Positions 48,780-61,004 of a stretch of DNA of 64,000 bases are shown piece by piece (within the stretch, counting starts at the first letter, position 1; each line of letters begins with the position of its first letter). The position numbers were made by a program, and so were the translations under genes. The stretch is from Nymphaea colorata (lineage: Eukaryota > Streptophyta > Magnoliopsida > Nymphaeales > Nymphaeaceae), in contig NC_045148.1 of NCBI RefSeq assembly GCF_008831285.2, positions 17,601,002 through 17,665,001 on the forward strand. Reading direction: 5' to 3'. The notes under the pieces are model-generated. The model saw nothing but the letters and a program-made list of their open reading frames with translations, made no database searches and was not told where the DNA came from.

Positions 48780-51030
48780 ATTGTCAAATAGCTAAAATTA
48801 GAAAATTTATTGCTAAAAAAACAATAAATTATTGTTAAAAACACCATGAATATTCTTGTTTCATTAGTTGTTTCTGATGCTCATGTGACTGCAGTTTTTG
48901 AGTGGCAGATTTTTAATTTTTAGTTATGCGACAACATCCGGCACTCAACAACATATGTGCATGTGTAATTTTTTTGTTAATCTTTTATTAAGAATAATGT
49001 GATCAAATGTAAGAAAATTTCCATCCTTAGCCACCCGTCTTGGTCATAACATGACTGCCAACGTAATTATATTAACTACCTAAGAAGGCAAAATACAAAA
49101 GATGGATCACTAAGCTGAATATAAGGACCACTTCAATGCCAAACTTGATGGAAAACCATTTGGACATAAAGTCCCTACGTCATAGATTTGCCCACCCTTT
49201 TCATTCTGAAAGACTTGCCCTTAAATCAGGGCGGAGTTAGAAATTTTTTATGAGGAGGGGCCGAATCAAAGTTTTAAAATTTTAATTAGGGTCAAAATAT
49301 TATTTTTCAAATTTTTTATACAAGTGAAATTTTCTAAAATTTACATATAACTTTTTTTAAAAAAAAATTAAGATAGGGCCAAAACTCAAGCGGGCCGTAC
49401 CTTGACTCTGCCCCTGCCCTGAGTAAAAGCAATAGTAGATGTTTGATTACCAATCAATTCCTTCGGTTGGCCATTGTGGTGTCCATACGACCATCAAAAT
49501 AAATAATATATATTGGGATTTGTAATAAAAGTGTTATACAAAACAAATTAATAACTCGAAGCTATCTCTTTTTGAGGAAAGAACTTAATAGCATTCTTAA
49601 GAGCTTGTCATGAATTAACGGTTATTGGAAGGTACTAACGAAGCACCTAATTGTCGCATTTAATTACGATAGTATTTGATAGCTTCTTCAATACAATTCA
49701 AGAACACTGCGCTCTATATATGGCTTGCAAAATTAAATCATCGCATGTGGTAGTTCTTTATGCTCAGGATGAATAATCGATTCGATTCCACGGAAGATAA
49801 GATTCTGGAAATTGAATCCACTTTCGTGAGTGCCTTGAGAAGTGTAACATATATATATATATATATATATAACCTGAGTAAGTAGAAGAAAACGAAATCA
49901 AAATTGCACTCGTTTCCCTGTACTGCCTACCAATATCTTTCGTCACATTGTTCTCTTGGTCGTTGAGGCATGACTCGACTTGGTCCGGTGTACCAGACGA
50001 GGCTGGCGTCCGGTGTACCAACCAACTCGACAAGACGGTATTGAATATAAAAAGGTGAGAGTTGGGGCACTTTGCAAATTATCTAAAAAGAAATATTCTT
50101 TTTTTGATCTTTTTATTTTTTTAGTTTTCTTTCCTTATAAAAAGAAAATTATTTTTTATTAACCATAAACAGTTTGGTCATTAATCATACTAACACAGAA
50201 AAGAAATTGTGCCCCAACAGCGAATACATATAACCAGCTTTGGGTACCCAATGTGTGGCCAGTTGCCCAAAGCCACAAAAAAAAAACTTATTTTTATAAT
50301 GATATTTTAAGTTATTTTTTTTCATTTACGTGCTGGTATCTCTTAAAAATATAAAATTTATTATTAATGCTTTTTAACTATAAATGTTCTAATTTTCTAT
50401 CTCCAAACCAAAATGTGGACCAATAAATGGTGGGCGGCTTGGTTGGTACCGTGAAATGCGGCTCTCCCCACTCTACGGTAGTAAGGTGTTTGATTATAAG
50501 AACATTATTGTAGTTATTTTTAAGATACAGGTTTTAAGAAGACTATGTATGTTTTTTGTTTTCAAAAGCATAGTATATTATGATTATGAGTGGCTTCTTA
50601 TAGACGATCTAATCAAACGCGAGACACATTACACCATGCTTTCTATTAACAAGAACATGATATTTCTGGAACGTGCAATTTTCCAATTAGAATACATTTT
50701 TTTTCCTAGTATGCCACATAGCTTGAAAGGGTTAGAATTCGGGTTCAGCCGCCCTCATCAAATTCAATTTGATTAGATTTTGTGTAACTGGATTGAGATC
50801 CAGCCACAAACTTCAATTATTTCCAGAAAATAAAATTGAATTCGGTTAGTATTTTATGTACAAAATTTATTTGCAACCGAGTTGATTTTTTTAATCAGAT
50901 CCAGGATTCCATAATTTAACAAATATTTGAATCCAGTTACAAAACTGTTCATCACATTCCAGTCCGATTATTTAATTGTGTCCGGATTCCTTTATCTAAC
51001 TTGACTAAGAGGACTTAGAGTCGAACCAAG
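48780..51030. other. Distal upstream flank in unit B
   Basis: Pairs with 27650-29675. Apart from the MITE at 49227-49416 no feature beyond shared old repeats is seen. The open frame at 50456-50776 spans the old MITE also present in unit A. Confidence 0.5.
49227..49416. mobile_element. hAT-type MITE, 190 bp
   Basis: The ends are CAGGGCGGAGTTAG and TTGACTCTGCCCCTG, an imperfect inverted pair like the hAT ends at 37275 and 42202. The interior is AT-rich and non-coding. A related gene-free flank at about 59850 lacks it (GCCCCAAAATTAAGGCAATAG against GCCCTTAAAT...AAAAGCAATAG). The 8-bp target duplication is only partly recognisable. Confidence 0.7.
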
Positions 51031-51650
51031 TGATCAGATACATCAAACCTATTTACACATCTAACAGTAAGGTTGGGGCATGCATGCACTCCCATACAGA
51101 AGAATAATTGGTTGGAGTGTTTGTAATTTTCTCGTAGAAATTGTCAATGGATCGAGTTCGAATTGGCCTTATCCTTTATCATATTTGATTTATCAAATGC
51201 ATGTTTACATATCTGGATTTGCATTCGGACTGGAGTGAAAATTTTATATCTTATCCAAATCTGAATTTTAAACTCAAATATGGATCCGATCTGATACTGA
51301 CTTTTCAATTCGCAACTGAATCCAATCAATTACGCTATAACTGAGAATCAAAATGCATGGATATTCGATATAGGAAAATTGAATAACTTTAAAGAGGAAT
51401 CGAAAGAATGTTTTAACGTGATTTGAGGTTAAGCCTACCACTCACGTTACACTAGATTTCTCTTTTAAATGGACGTACTGAATAGCAAAGGGCAGGATCC
51501 CTTAGGTAGTCACAAGATTTATTCAAGTACTTAAATAAAGTCATATTTTCATTATCATCTTTCTCTTTCGGGTGAGCAAGGGAGACCCATTAGTTGGATG
51601 AAGGCCAAAGCCTTCACCAAGGGTATTGGGCCTACTTTCAGTGTTTTGAG
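51031..51650. other. Gene-free stretch
   Basis: Degenerate GATCCGATCTG-type repeats near 51220-51320. No other feature seen. Confidence 0.4.
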
Positions 51651-51977
51651 TAGGGCTGCACAACGAGTCAAGCCAACTCGAGCTCGACTTGAACTCGCTT
51701 GGAAAAACTCGACTCGAGCTCGACTCGTTTATAAACGAGTCGAGTTCGAGCTGAAAGTTAAACTCGAATCAATAAACGAGTTGAGTTCGAGTTGTAAGAA
51801 CTCGACTCATTTATGCTCGGCTCGGCTCGATTATTGAAAATCGTTTCGCTTAATTATATGAACCGGTTCACCGAGCTACCGATTCACCGATTTAGGTTAA
51901 ACTTTTGTTGTTTATTACGTTTTCATCTTATAACACTTTCGTTTCAACTTCTCCCGATCTCTCTCTCATTTCTACAG

Positions 51978-52139
51978 CCCACGACTGCAGCGACTCACCA
52001 CCGCTCTCTCTCCTCTCTACCACTCACCGCCGCACACGCCATGACCACCACCACTCCGCCCACGGCTGCAGTGACTCACCACCACTCTCTCTCCTCTCTA
52101 CCACTCACCGCCGCACACGCCATGACCACCACCACTCAC
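51978..52139. repeat. 81-bp tandem duplication
   Basis: Two 81-bp units, each holding CTCACCGCCGCACACGCCAT and GACCACCACCACTC. Because 81 is a multiple of three, all open frames cross it, producing repeated His/Thr/Ser-rich translations with no known domain. Confidence 0.85.
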
Positions 52140-52383
52140 TACAACGGCGCCAAAGCGGTGGAAGGGACATTGGGGCTAACGTTAGGGTTCCTCTGATTCT
52201 AATCACCTCTCCTCACGACGGAAAGAGGCGATAGGGGTTCCGCCTTCGCGTAGCTATTTGGGTAACAATGCGACCATCCAACAGAGTCCAGCCACTATAC
52301 TGGTTAGTCTCTCTTCTCCCCTTTCCCTTAAACCCTAACGTTCCTTTGAAGCTCCACCATACATGTTTAGGGCTTTTTCCACA

Positions 52384-52643
52384 GGTGGATGTCGAGACAG
52401 AGGTCACCGGCAGACAAATGAAGAGGAGTTGATCTCGATGCCCTCCTTGACATGCCCACAGAGGAGCTCATCAAACTCTTCCTGGCTCAGATAAGGTTTG
52501 TATCTCTCGCACTCTGTTTTCCATCCTCCTCTCTCTCTCTCTTTCTCTTTTATATGGTTTTCCATCTTTTTGACGAATGTGTAGGTTCCAGAGAGGTTTG
52601 AAGAGGAAACCAATGGCATTGACCAAGAAAATGCACAAAGCAG
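52384..52643 (+). pseudogene. Ribosomal protein S15 (cytosolic) gene fragment with intron
   Basis: The exon ending at 52495 reads DVETEVTGRQMK and then, after a frame change and loss of about ten codons, RGVDLDALLDMPTEELIKLF. An 89-bp GT-AG intron (52496-52584) follows. The next exon reads RFQRGLKRKPMALTKKMHKA and stops near 52643. This is the N-terminal third of eukaryotic 40S ribosomal protein S15. An upstream intron end (TTTTTCCACAG, 52384) and a telo-box (AAACCCTAA, about 52329), typical of plant ribosomal protein genes, are also present. Retained introns show a DNA-level copy rather than a processed one. The frameshift and missing 3' two-thirds make it a pseudogene. Confidence 0.85.
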
Positions 52644-53261
52644 TAATCAATCTCTTCCTTAAATTTCATTTTGTTTGAGAAACATCTTCCTGGTTGAGTT
52701 TGAATTGGGGCTTCGGCACATAGATGTTTTTCATGGTGGATTTTGTTTGCCTGCACTTTGCCTTTTTTAATTGTACCGTAGAATTTGCTTTGGTGTCGTC
52801 AATGAATTAAACTAGTTGACATAAACAAGTTTAAAAAAAACAAGTCATAAACGAGTTAATTGAGTTAAAGGGAGTCGAGTTCGAGCTCGACTCTGTATAA
52901 TTGAATGTCAGTCTGATCTATCTAGATTGAGGCATTTAGTTCTCGTTTTTGTAAAGTGGTATTAGTCAGATTTCAATCAAAACTGTGAGGCTGCCGACTC
53001 GGTCAGTCTGATTCACGGATTTGGGCGTATCAGTTGTGAGTCAGACAAATGTATATTAGGAAATTCATTTAATTAAAACATAAATGAAGAAAGTACAAGA
53101 GTAATTAAAAATAAAAAACAAAAATATATTAAAAAATTAATGAAAAATTGATAAGCGGCCTCTGGAAACTGGGATCGAACGGAATCAGTGTGTTTGTGCA
53201 TAGCAATTCTAATCCATTGTATTCGTCGCAGCCCATTTTGGTAACACTGCTACATTTACTG

Positions 53262-53476
53262 CAGGGGCGAAGCTAGGATCTTTTTTAGGGGCGGGCCAAA
53301 CGGTCGTTCGATTGAGCCAAACGGTCCAACGAATTTATCCAAGTAGGACCAAACTAAATCAAAATAGTAAAAAATATATTAGACAACTAAAGTTTTTCAA
53401 ATTTTCTAATATAACTTTTTTTTAGTTAGCTAGGGTGGGGCAACAGCCTAGGTAGGCCCTCCTCCCTCTGCCCCTC
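53262..53476. mobile_element. hAT-type MITE, 215 bp
   Basis: Starts CAGGGGCGAAGCTAGG and ends CCTCCCTCTGCCCCTC, an inverted pair of hAT type. The flanks ATTTACTG (53254-53261) and CTTTACTC (53477-53484) agree at six of eight positions, as an aged target duplication would. Confidence 0.75.
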
Positions 53477-53814
53477 CTTTACTCCATTTCAGCCACAATT
53501 CAGAAAAACAAAAGACTATCTTGTGTTTTTACAATTGGAAAGTCGAGAAACAGGGTGACCTGGGGCTCGATTCCCCTTATTTCCATGTACAAGCATTGAT
53601 ATGAGATGCATTTTCCAGGTTATCACCAGGGCACGCCGTTCATTAAGAAAAATTGGCCTTCTATACAGGAAACGTTGGCCTGGTATAAGTCTATCCTGTT
53701 CAATTTCTTGCTTATCATAATGATAAGTCCTACAAGTTGAGGACTAACATATTTCGGGATATTTGTTATCAACGTTAACATTAACAAAAGTATAATAGTA
53801 ATTAGTAAGCAGGT

Positions 53815-56800
53815 TGTTTGCATCTCAAAATTGTTTTTGGTTTTTAGAGTGCTTTACAAAAATAAGATTTTGCTTTGAAAAGAAAAAAGAAAGCAACTTG
53901 CCTGTCGTGCAAGGATTTACCATTCTTGTCATCTTTAGCGATGGTAACGAATCCAAGGGCTATGCTTCTTCTTGATACATTTTGTTTTTACTTAAACATC
54001 CTCTTCACGTTAAATGGGGTGTGGTGCTTTAAAATAATTCTAAAGATTGATATTTCAAAGTCTTTTGAATGAAATTTTTTTTAAAGTATCATTTAAGAGA
54101 TTAAGTCATTTTGTGAGACCTTCAAATCAAAAAATCTTTACAAATATAATTTGAAAACCTTTGTAAGTTAATGTGGGGTTTTTTTTGAAGTTTTCGTTTG
54201 AAATCAATTTAGTATTTTCTTAATATTTTAAGTAGGCTAAATATTTTACCTTAATTCGGTTACTACCTAGTTAGAGTTTCAACACATCTTGCTTAAGTTC
54301 TCTAATAAAAGTGTTTGTAATCATTGGTGAAGTGAATGTGAATGCGTGGAGACATTTATTCCATATGATTGAAAGTAACTCGTTCATTCCTACCATTACA
54401 ATAATTTAAGAGCATTCATATCATCACATACATCTAAGTTTCTTAGACTTGCTCGCATATTTTCTATCATTTTATTATAAATATTTTTGTAAACAAAAAA
54501 AAGTTTTGAAAATTTTAATGAAGTTGCAGACCATCAAACATAATTTAACATTAGATCATTACATGAGTTTTGGTATTAATGAAGTTGATAAATAAAAATT
54601 AAAAGTTTAGTTCTTAGAAAAGAGAAGAAATTATTGAATCAATAAAAGAAAGAGAAAGAGGAAGTACTTTTGGAGAAAATGATACATATGTATATATATC
54701 CATATACATACATGCACTTACATATGTGATTGTTTGTAAAAATGATTTTAAATCATGAGAAATAGAGAAAAAGAGAAAAGGAAAGAGATGTTGAAAAGAA
54801 AGAAGTATTTTAAAAAAATCATATATATGTATATATATATATATATATGAGATGCTTTTCATACCTTTGCAGCAGCATGTCAATCGTTCTCTTTGACCCC
54901 TCTGTGAATGAATATAGCATCACCAGATGATACACATAGACAAACCTTTTTGTCTCTTTTAATAGATTACACTTGATGGCCTGAGAACTAACTAACCTCT
55001 TTTTTTGTTGTTCTGTTTAGAACAAAGGAAAGAGAGAGATGAACTTCTAGAGAAAAAGAGTGGAATATATATATATATGAAAGTTAAAATCATAAGATAA
55101 CTTGAAGCATTTCCAACTTCGATTTTTTTTTAGGCAAGAAAAAAACTTTGGCTCATGCAAGAGCCTATGCTAAATCTTTTGACGCATCATTGAAGAGTGT
55201 TCTTACTTTTGTAATTCTTTTGTTAAACAATACTCAAAATATTTTCATATAAACATGCAAAAGAATAATTATTTCGTCATGAAGATACATTTTAATATGT
55301 GCACATTCATAAGGGTTTTCCCAAGTTGAACAAATTACAACTTCAAACATCAACATAATAACAAAAAAAATTTCAATGCAAACACTAATTCTCATTCACA
55401 TATTAATTAAAAAGTCAATCAACTATGCATGAAAATCATTTTAAGGATAAACAATATGCACATTCAATGAGCAAAGAATGAAACTTGTGTTGATCTTAGA
55501 AAGAAAAATGAAGTTTATTTTTGCTCATGCTCTCGGTGCATTCAAGAACAACTTTTTAATTCCAAAAAGTTAGAGCTACCTTGTATCGTCATGGAGAGAT
55601 AAAGAAGAGAAAAGAAAAACAATAATTGAGGTATTAAATCAGGGAACGAAGCTTCTTCTCTAGATGATCCCGAAGCCTCTCCAAGTGAGCCTCCAAGGTA
55701 TTGATGATGTCTCCCCAAGAGCTCTCTTGTGTTCCCTTGAACTATGAAAGTTGAAGAAAAACATGCTCCTAAGCTTAAAGAAGAAGAAAATTAAAGAGAG
55801 CTAAGGGAAGAACTTCCAAAATCTCAAATGGAAAAACTCTAAAGTTATCAATGTTTAGTTCATACTCAAGAACTGAGATTTTAGAGGTATTTATAGAGAG
55901 TTTTGGAGCTAAAATTCAAAATTTGATTTTTTTAAATTTAACAAGACTTTTATGAGAATTTCAAGTATTTTTTGAATTATTTTCAGTTTTTTAGTAGGCC
56001 TTAATAAAAGAGGATTGACCCTTAGCTCAGCAAACACCCATGTGGGGGAGTGTTGGCAGGCTAATGCCCACCCAAGAGAGCCTAGGCTGGGCACGGGCCC
56101 TATCTCGACCAGCGTTGAGGGTCTGACGCACTGTACGCTGTACATGCTGCCGGGTGCATCTTCCTCCCCATTGGCTCGTTTTTGGGCCAACGAAAGCGGT
56201 TTTGAGCTCCAGCCCCCTTGGATGGGGTCCACGTCCAGTTGAAAAAAAAAAAATTAAATGCATATTTTAAAGGGTAGAATGGTAGTTTCAATTTGAGAGG
56301 TTAGGGGCATGTTTTAGACCCGCATTTGGTTTGCCTGATTCTAGTTGATGGCCAACGCTCAAATCAAGAGCTAGATGGATTTCAGGCTAAAAACATATTT
56401 TTAAAAGTTTCAGAGAAAAGGTTAAGTTGAAAAACAAAATAGAGGTTTATGCACCCATGCGCGGCACTACATAGGGTTGGAAATTGTTATTTTGATCTCG
56501 ACTTGGGATTTTGAGTTGAAATTTTTTATTTAGATCCAAACTTTGGGTTTGCATTTAATTTGGACCCGAGAGAAGCATTATGAATCAGTTTTCTTAATTT
56601 GGACTCGCTTTTGCCTTGTCAGGCTTGATTATGGACCTTGGCTTGTATTTTGGGTTGAGGTGTGAATTTTCGATCTAGGGATTTAGATCAAAATATGGGT
56701 TTGAAGTTGGATTTAGAACATGCATTAGGATTCGGATATGGGTCTGGAGGTCCGTTTGGGCTGAACTTGGGGCCAGGGTCTAAAATTGGATCCAAATTAG

Positions 56801-56876
56801 TCTAAAATTGAAATTGCTGAAATCATGTTTAAGTAAATGAAGTATAATTTTTTGGAAAAATTTAGAGGTGATAACA
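53815..56876 (-). mobile_element. LTR-like insertion (3.06 kb) in copy C
   Basis: It starts TGTTTGC and ends GATAACA (TG..CA). The flanks CAGGT (53810-53814) and CATGT (56877-56881) form a 5-bp near-duplication. The sister copy reads CATGC at the same point (about 61301) with no insertion. On the minus strand the end reads TGTTATCACCTC, like the start of many plant LTRs. A CTCTATAAATACC TATA box lies about 980 bp further in (about 55889-55901), followed by a leader-like region. No retrotransposon protein is seen, so a solo LTR is the simplest reading. Confidence 0.65.
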
Positions 56877-57340
56877 CATGTAAAAACTAGCAAACAATAT
56901 CCAAGTCTCCAAGAACTTGACCTCTATTTTCATCTCGTATAATATGAACCGTCGACATGTATTTAAGAGCTAGACATCATATCATAACATCGCAAAAGAA
57001 CTACAAAGACATAATTTCTAATGCAAACAACTTGCAATCACGAATGAATCCATCATATGCATGTAACAAGAAAATGGATGACCCAGTCCAATTTCCATAT
57101 TTAGAACCGTAGTCTGCAATCTTTTCACTCTTTGATTCAAAAGCAGAATCAACCGTGCACAGATTTATACAGAAAAGGCCATTGAAACATCACTGAAGGA
57201 ACAATCGTCTTTTAATTTTAACCCATACAATGAATACATACCTATTTCATGTGCTTCTAAGTAAATAATAATAATGATAATCGCTTGTTTCGTGACTTAA
57301 TTTTGCTTCATCATGTCCTCTTCACCCATCCATATGCACC

Positions 57341-57381
57341 TGTAGAGAGAGAGAGAGAGCGAGAGAGAGAAAGAGAGAGCC
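57341..57381. repeat. GA microsatellite
   Basis: An imperfect GA run, with further GA runs near 57730 and 57795. Confidence 0.8.
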
Positions 57382-59549
57382 GATAAAATGGGAATGTATA
57401 TCAAAATTTAGGGACAAGAAGTCCCCTAGTTATAATAACAAACCGCAAAAAAAGAAGCAAAAGAAAAAATATACAATACAACTCACAAAAACAAAATAAG
57501 AAGGGTGAGAAGAGAGTGGAAGGACGAAACGACACCATCACCCAGCCGCATAATGAGGACGCCGCCGCAGCCGAATGGCAAAATGAACATGTTTCTGCAC
57601 AAGTTGAGTGACAGGCTTCGGCGAAGAGAATGTACTCTTGAATACCCTGTTGTTGTGCTCTTTTTAAATGCACCACCAAGATAAAATGAGTCATAATCTC
57701 TAAACAAGATCCTAGGAAACAGCCAAGGAAGAGAGAGAGATTAGTGGATGCTTATGTCTAACTTTAGACAACAAATGAATAAAATGCTCAAAAGAGAGAG
57801 AGAGGGAGAGAGACTAGTAGGCTAGTAGAGACTTTGATGAATCCTTCAGCACAGCCCAATTTAGTCGAAGCCACATGAGTAAGTATGATACACCAAACGG
57901 GCAAGAACCGAAAGGACGCACAGATGTAACCATGCCAAAATCGAATTCTCATCTTCTATTTATTTTTAGTGTACGCTATTCATTCACGTGGTCAGCCGCC
58001 CACCACAAGCATCTTTTCCATTTTGACTTTGCAGAAATCTTTTGGCACGTTTATTGAAAATGTATTTACGGGTATTTCTCTACTTTTTCAAAGACTATTT
58101 TGAGTTCCACGAGCACCACTAAGTGGTGCCGATCTTATTGGATGAATATGAGGAGTATTTCATTGTACCGTTCAACAAGAAGCACAAGTCATCACATTTT
58201 CCCATCACTCCTTGGGTTTGTTGGATAATACTCCCACTACGCGTCAACTTTCATGTGATTAATGGTTTGCTTACGATTTTACAAACGATTGAGAAGCTTT
58301 GGGTGAGCCCATGTCTGATCAGATATATAACTTGGGATTACATCGGCCAGTAAACCTGATCCCCTACCCAGCTCATGAACGTAATTAGACTGCTAGAAAG
58401 TGTTTATTTCCGGCGCATCTCTTTTATTAAAGCAAAGAATAAAGAAACCAAAAACCTGAGGAGGACAGCCATCAAGCCTAAATGCCAAAATCAAGCCATC
58501 AAGCATAAATGCATAGGTGTCTGACCTCTATCTCTTTTGATTAAGAATCAAAAGAAATCATAAGGACGTGTATGTCAGACCAATTAATTTATCAAGAGGG
58601 AGAGAAAATAACAATTTCAAGTGAAGCCTTTATTAATGCAGTAGTGTATGCTTATTTTTTCCATCTTTTTTGGGGGCTTTCTTGTGTTCTTTAGCGACTA
58701 CTGGTTACTCAATTTTGTTATTGAATTCCCATTTTGTCGGCTTATTAATGCAGTACGAATATGTGCAACTTTCTCTTTTGCGCAACAACTTATACAACTA
58801 AGTCATAAATGCATGGTGTCTGACCTCTATCTCTTTCGATTAAAAGTCGAAAGAAATCATAAGGGACGTTCAGTTAAAATGCAGAGGTACCACATGCCAA
58901 CCAGTGCTCCATCCAATTGGCTTGCATTAAATTTGTAAAAGGACAAGAGTTTGATGAGAAAGGAACTTCGCATAAACTAGTAGGTCCTTTGCCCAACTCC
59001 ATCTCGCCTATACACTGACAAAACTAAAGCCACTGGCGCAACGTCAACCATCAATCTAGTTGTAGTTGTATAAAGGGTGGTAAATGTTTGGGGTCGAACA
59101 CACTATATATTCATGTTTTGGGCCCCTAACAAGCTACCACTCCTGCAATGTAGTTTCTTGATCTGGCTAAATAAATTTTATATACTGGCAAAGTCAAATC
59201 GAACATTACTTTCAGCCATAGCTGCGGCAAATTAAACTCAATAGGTATGCGTTTGGAGCAACAAAATTAAAAGCCTGGCGGACTATTTGGCTTTCAAGCA
59301 ACGATGTATACTTAAATTAATCTAAAAAATTTAAAGGGTTCAGCTCTTAGTAACTTTTTCATTTTCCATAACAAAGATTAGAGGATGATGATGCGGCCGC
59401 TTTAGTTTTGAAAATGCAGAATGATTTTTCGCTTTTTGAGAACATTAATTAGGTTTAAACAGACTTACCCTCAGAGTTTGATCGTAAGCTTAAAATTTTC
59501 AAACGTCCTAAGCCACCGATGATTGGATGAAATTGATGGGGATGGACAA

Positions 59550-60640
59550 AGGTGGCTCATAATGGTCAGCCATTAAAGAACACAACTAGAGCCACAGCTG
59601 GAGGCTTTTACGGCGAGATGGACCACCAATTATTTCCCTGCTACTTTCATTTTCCTTCTTTCTTTTCAAATCTGCGGGCAGCTTGGGTGTTTACACACAT
59701 GGCCTGCAACTTTACATATTGCACTTACACTAAGGCGACGACCTTCTTTGCAAAAGAGCTTCAAACATCAACACATGTTTCTACCCAAAACATTGCTGAT
59801 AAAGTCCGTGCGTTATAGATTTCATCACCAATTTGATTTTGGAAGAATTGCCCCAAAATTAAGGCAATAGTATAGGTTGATGGTCAATCAATTCCTTTGC
59901 TTGGCTGGTTCCTTTTCCCCCTACAGCCATTAGCTAGCAAATGAACCATCCGCCAGTCAATCAAATATATAGTAGCCTAGAAAACTGGGAAACATACAAG
60001 TTCTAACTTTATTTTCTTAGGTAGTTTTATATAACAATGGCCAAAGTGGATGAAAACTATATATCCACCATTGGCTATCGTTGTGTCCATATGGCCATCA
60101 AAACAAATAATCAGATATATGTATATATAACTGTTCAAACTCGTTAAGTTAGCGGACAATTAATACTTGAAGCACGTATTCATGGCTTTTTTCTTTATGA
60201 ATATATAGTCGGATTTTCAATAAAAGTGCTACATATAACCATTCTCTTTTGGAGTTACTACCATGATATATGGTAGTGCTTTCTTCAGTATTTTATGCTC
60301 ACGAGGAATCTAGTTGATTCCAGTTACCTGGTTCCAAAGAAAAGCTAGAAAATATAAGCAATCTTTGGAAATTGAATCAAATTCGTGCGTGCCACGGTAA
60401 GTGTTTTTAAAAAGTCTTCTCTTTCAAATGAATTTCATAAACATGTGACTCTAAACTAGTGGAAGAAACGGTGCAAGGTAGCCGGATAAGCAGAAGAAAA
60501 GGAAATCAAAATTGCACTCATCTCCCCGTACTGCCTACCACCTTTCATTAAATTTGCAGCTATTCTCTTGGACCTTGAGACAAGACAATTAATTGGCCCT
60601 GCTTGGTCCTTGTTTGATAGCCCGAAATATACTTGTTTAT
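59550..60640. repeat. Third, older copy of the GULLO upstream flank
   Basis: Resembles 49140-49980 in unit B and about 27900-28670 in unit A. Shared pieces include CCATATGGCCATCAAAACAAAT, TTTTCAATAAAAGTGCTACA, the TATGGTAGTGCTTTCTTCAG region, and AATCAAAATTGCACTCATCTC with CCGTACTGCCTACCA. No GULLO exons follow it within the window. Confidence 0.6.
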
Positions 60641-61004
60641 TGAAGTACTTGAAGTTCTATTTCCGTGATCATGTTTCTCTTCCATTTATATATACATTTA
60701 TTCTCCATCATTCCACGAGAATTGAGCTGGAGCATTGAAGAGAGCTTAGGCTTTTCTTCGACTTCTACATGATTCATGAACTCGAGCAATGAATCTGGTT
60801 TTCTTTGAGTTCAACAATATTGATGCTTGTTAACAAACACGACCGTAATGAACGGAGAATATGTGGTAGTGGTGTAAGATGAAACCAGATGGATGGCACT
60901 GGTAAAACAGTCATTACCGTCAACAAAAATCTGAGGGGACCGATGTCTCTCCGTTCAAGTTTCATTTTTTATGGCAGTTAATATGGTAATCCACATATGC
61001 AAGA

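Larger units (their letters stand above)
31610..51030. repeat. Tandem segmental duplication, unit B
   Basis: The second copy of unit A, starting inside exon 3 of the broken GULLO gene. It is enlarged by a solo-LTR-like insertion carrying a hAT element (35249-43180), by two small hAT MITEs (about 47330-47507 and 49227-49416), and by microsatellite growth. Confidence 0.85.
51651..52900. mobile_element. Probable non-autonomous element carrying captured gene DNA
   Basis: The left edge starts TAGGGCTGCACAACGAGTC and runs into dense GAGTTCGAGCTCGACTC palindromic repeats (51655-51835). The same motif returns at 52850-52900 (GAGTCGAGTTCGAGCTCGAC). Such subterminal repeats are typical of a widespread plant DNA transposon group. 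The right terminus is not clear and no target duplication was found. In between lie an 81-bp tandem repeat and ribosomal protein S15 exons. Confidence 0.5.
53520..59150. repeat. Diverged duplicated segment, copy C
   Basis: Patches match 61005-63685 in order: 53520-53814 with 61005-61302; 56877-56975 with 61303-61390; 57925-58060 with 61820-61980; 58285-58410 with 62290-62412; 58790-59130 with 63330-63680. No coding sequence is recognised in either copy, so this may be the flank of a duplicated gene outside the window. Confidence 0.7.

Noticed and set aside
51655-51835. Dense GAGCTCGACTC palindromes considered as a possible regulatory array
   Set aside because: The same motif at 52850-52900 and its known occurrence at the ends of plant DNA transposons make subterminal repeats the better explanation.
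53545-53590. tRNA T-arm-like sequence GGGGCTCGATTCCCC, also near 61050
   Set aside because: No matching acceptor stem, D arm or anticodon arm could be placed around it, and no SINE-like A box at the right spacing.
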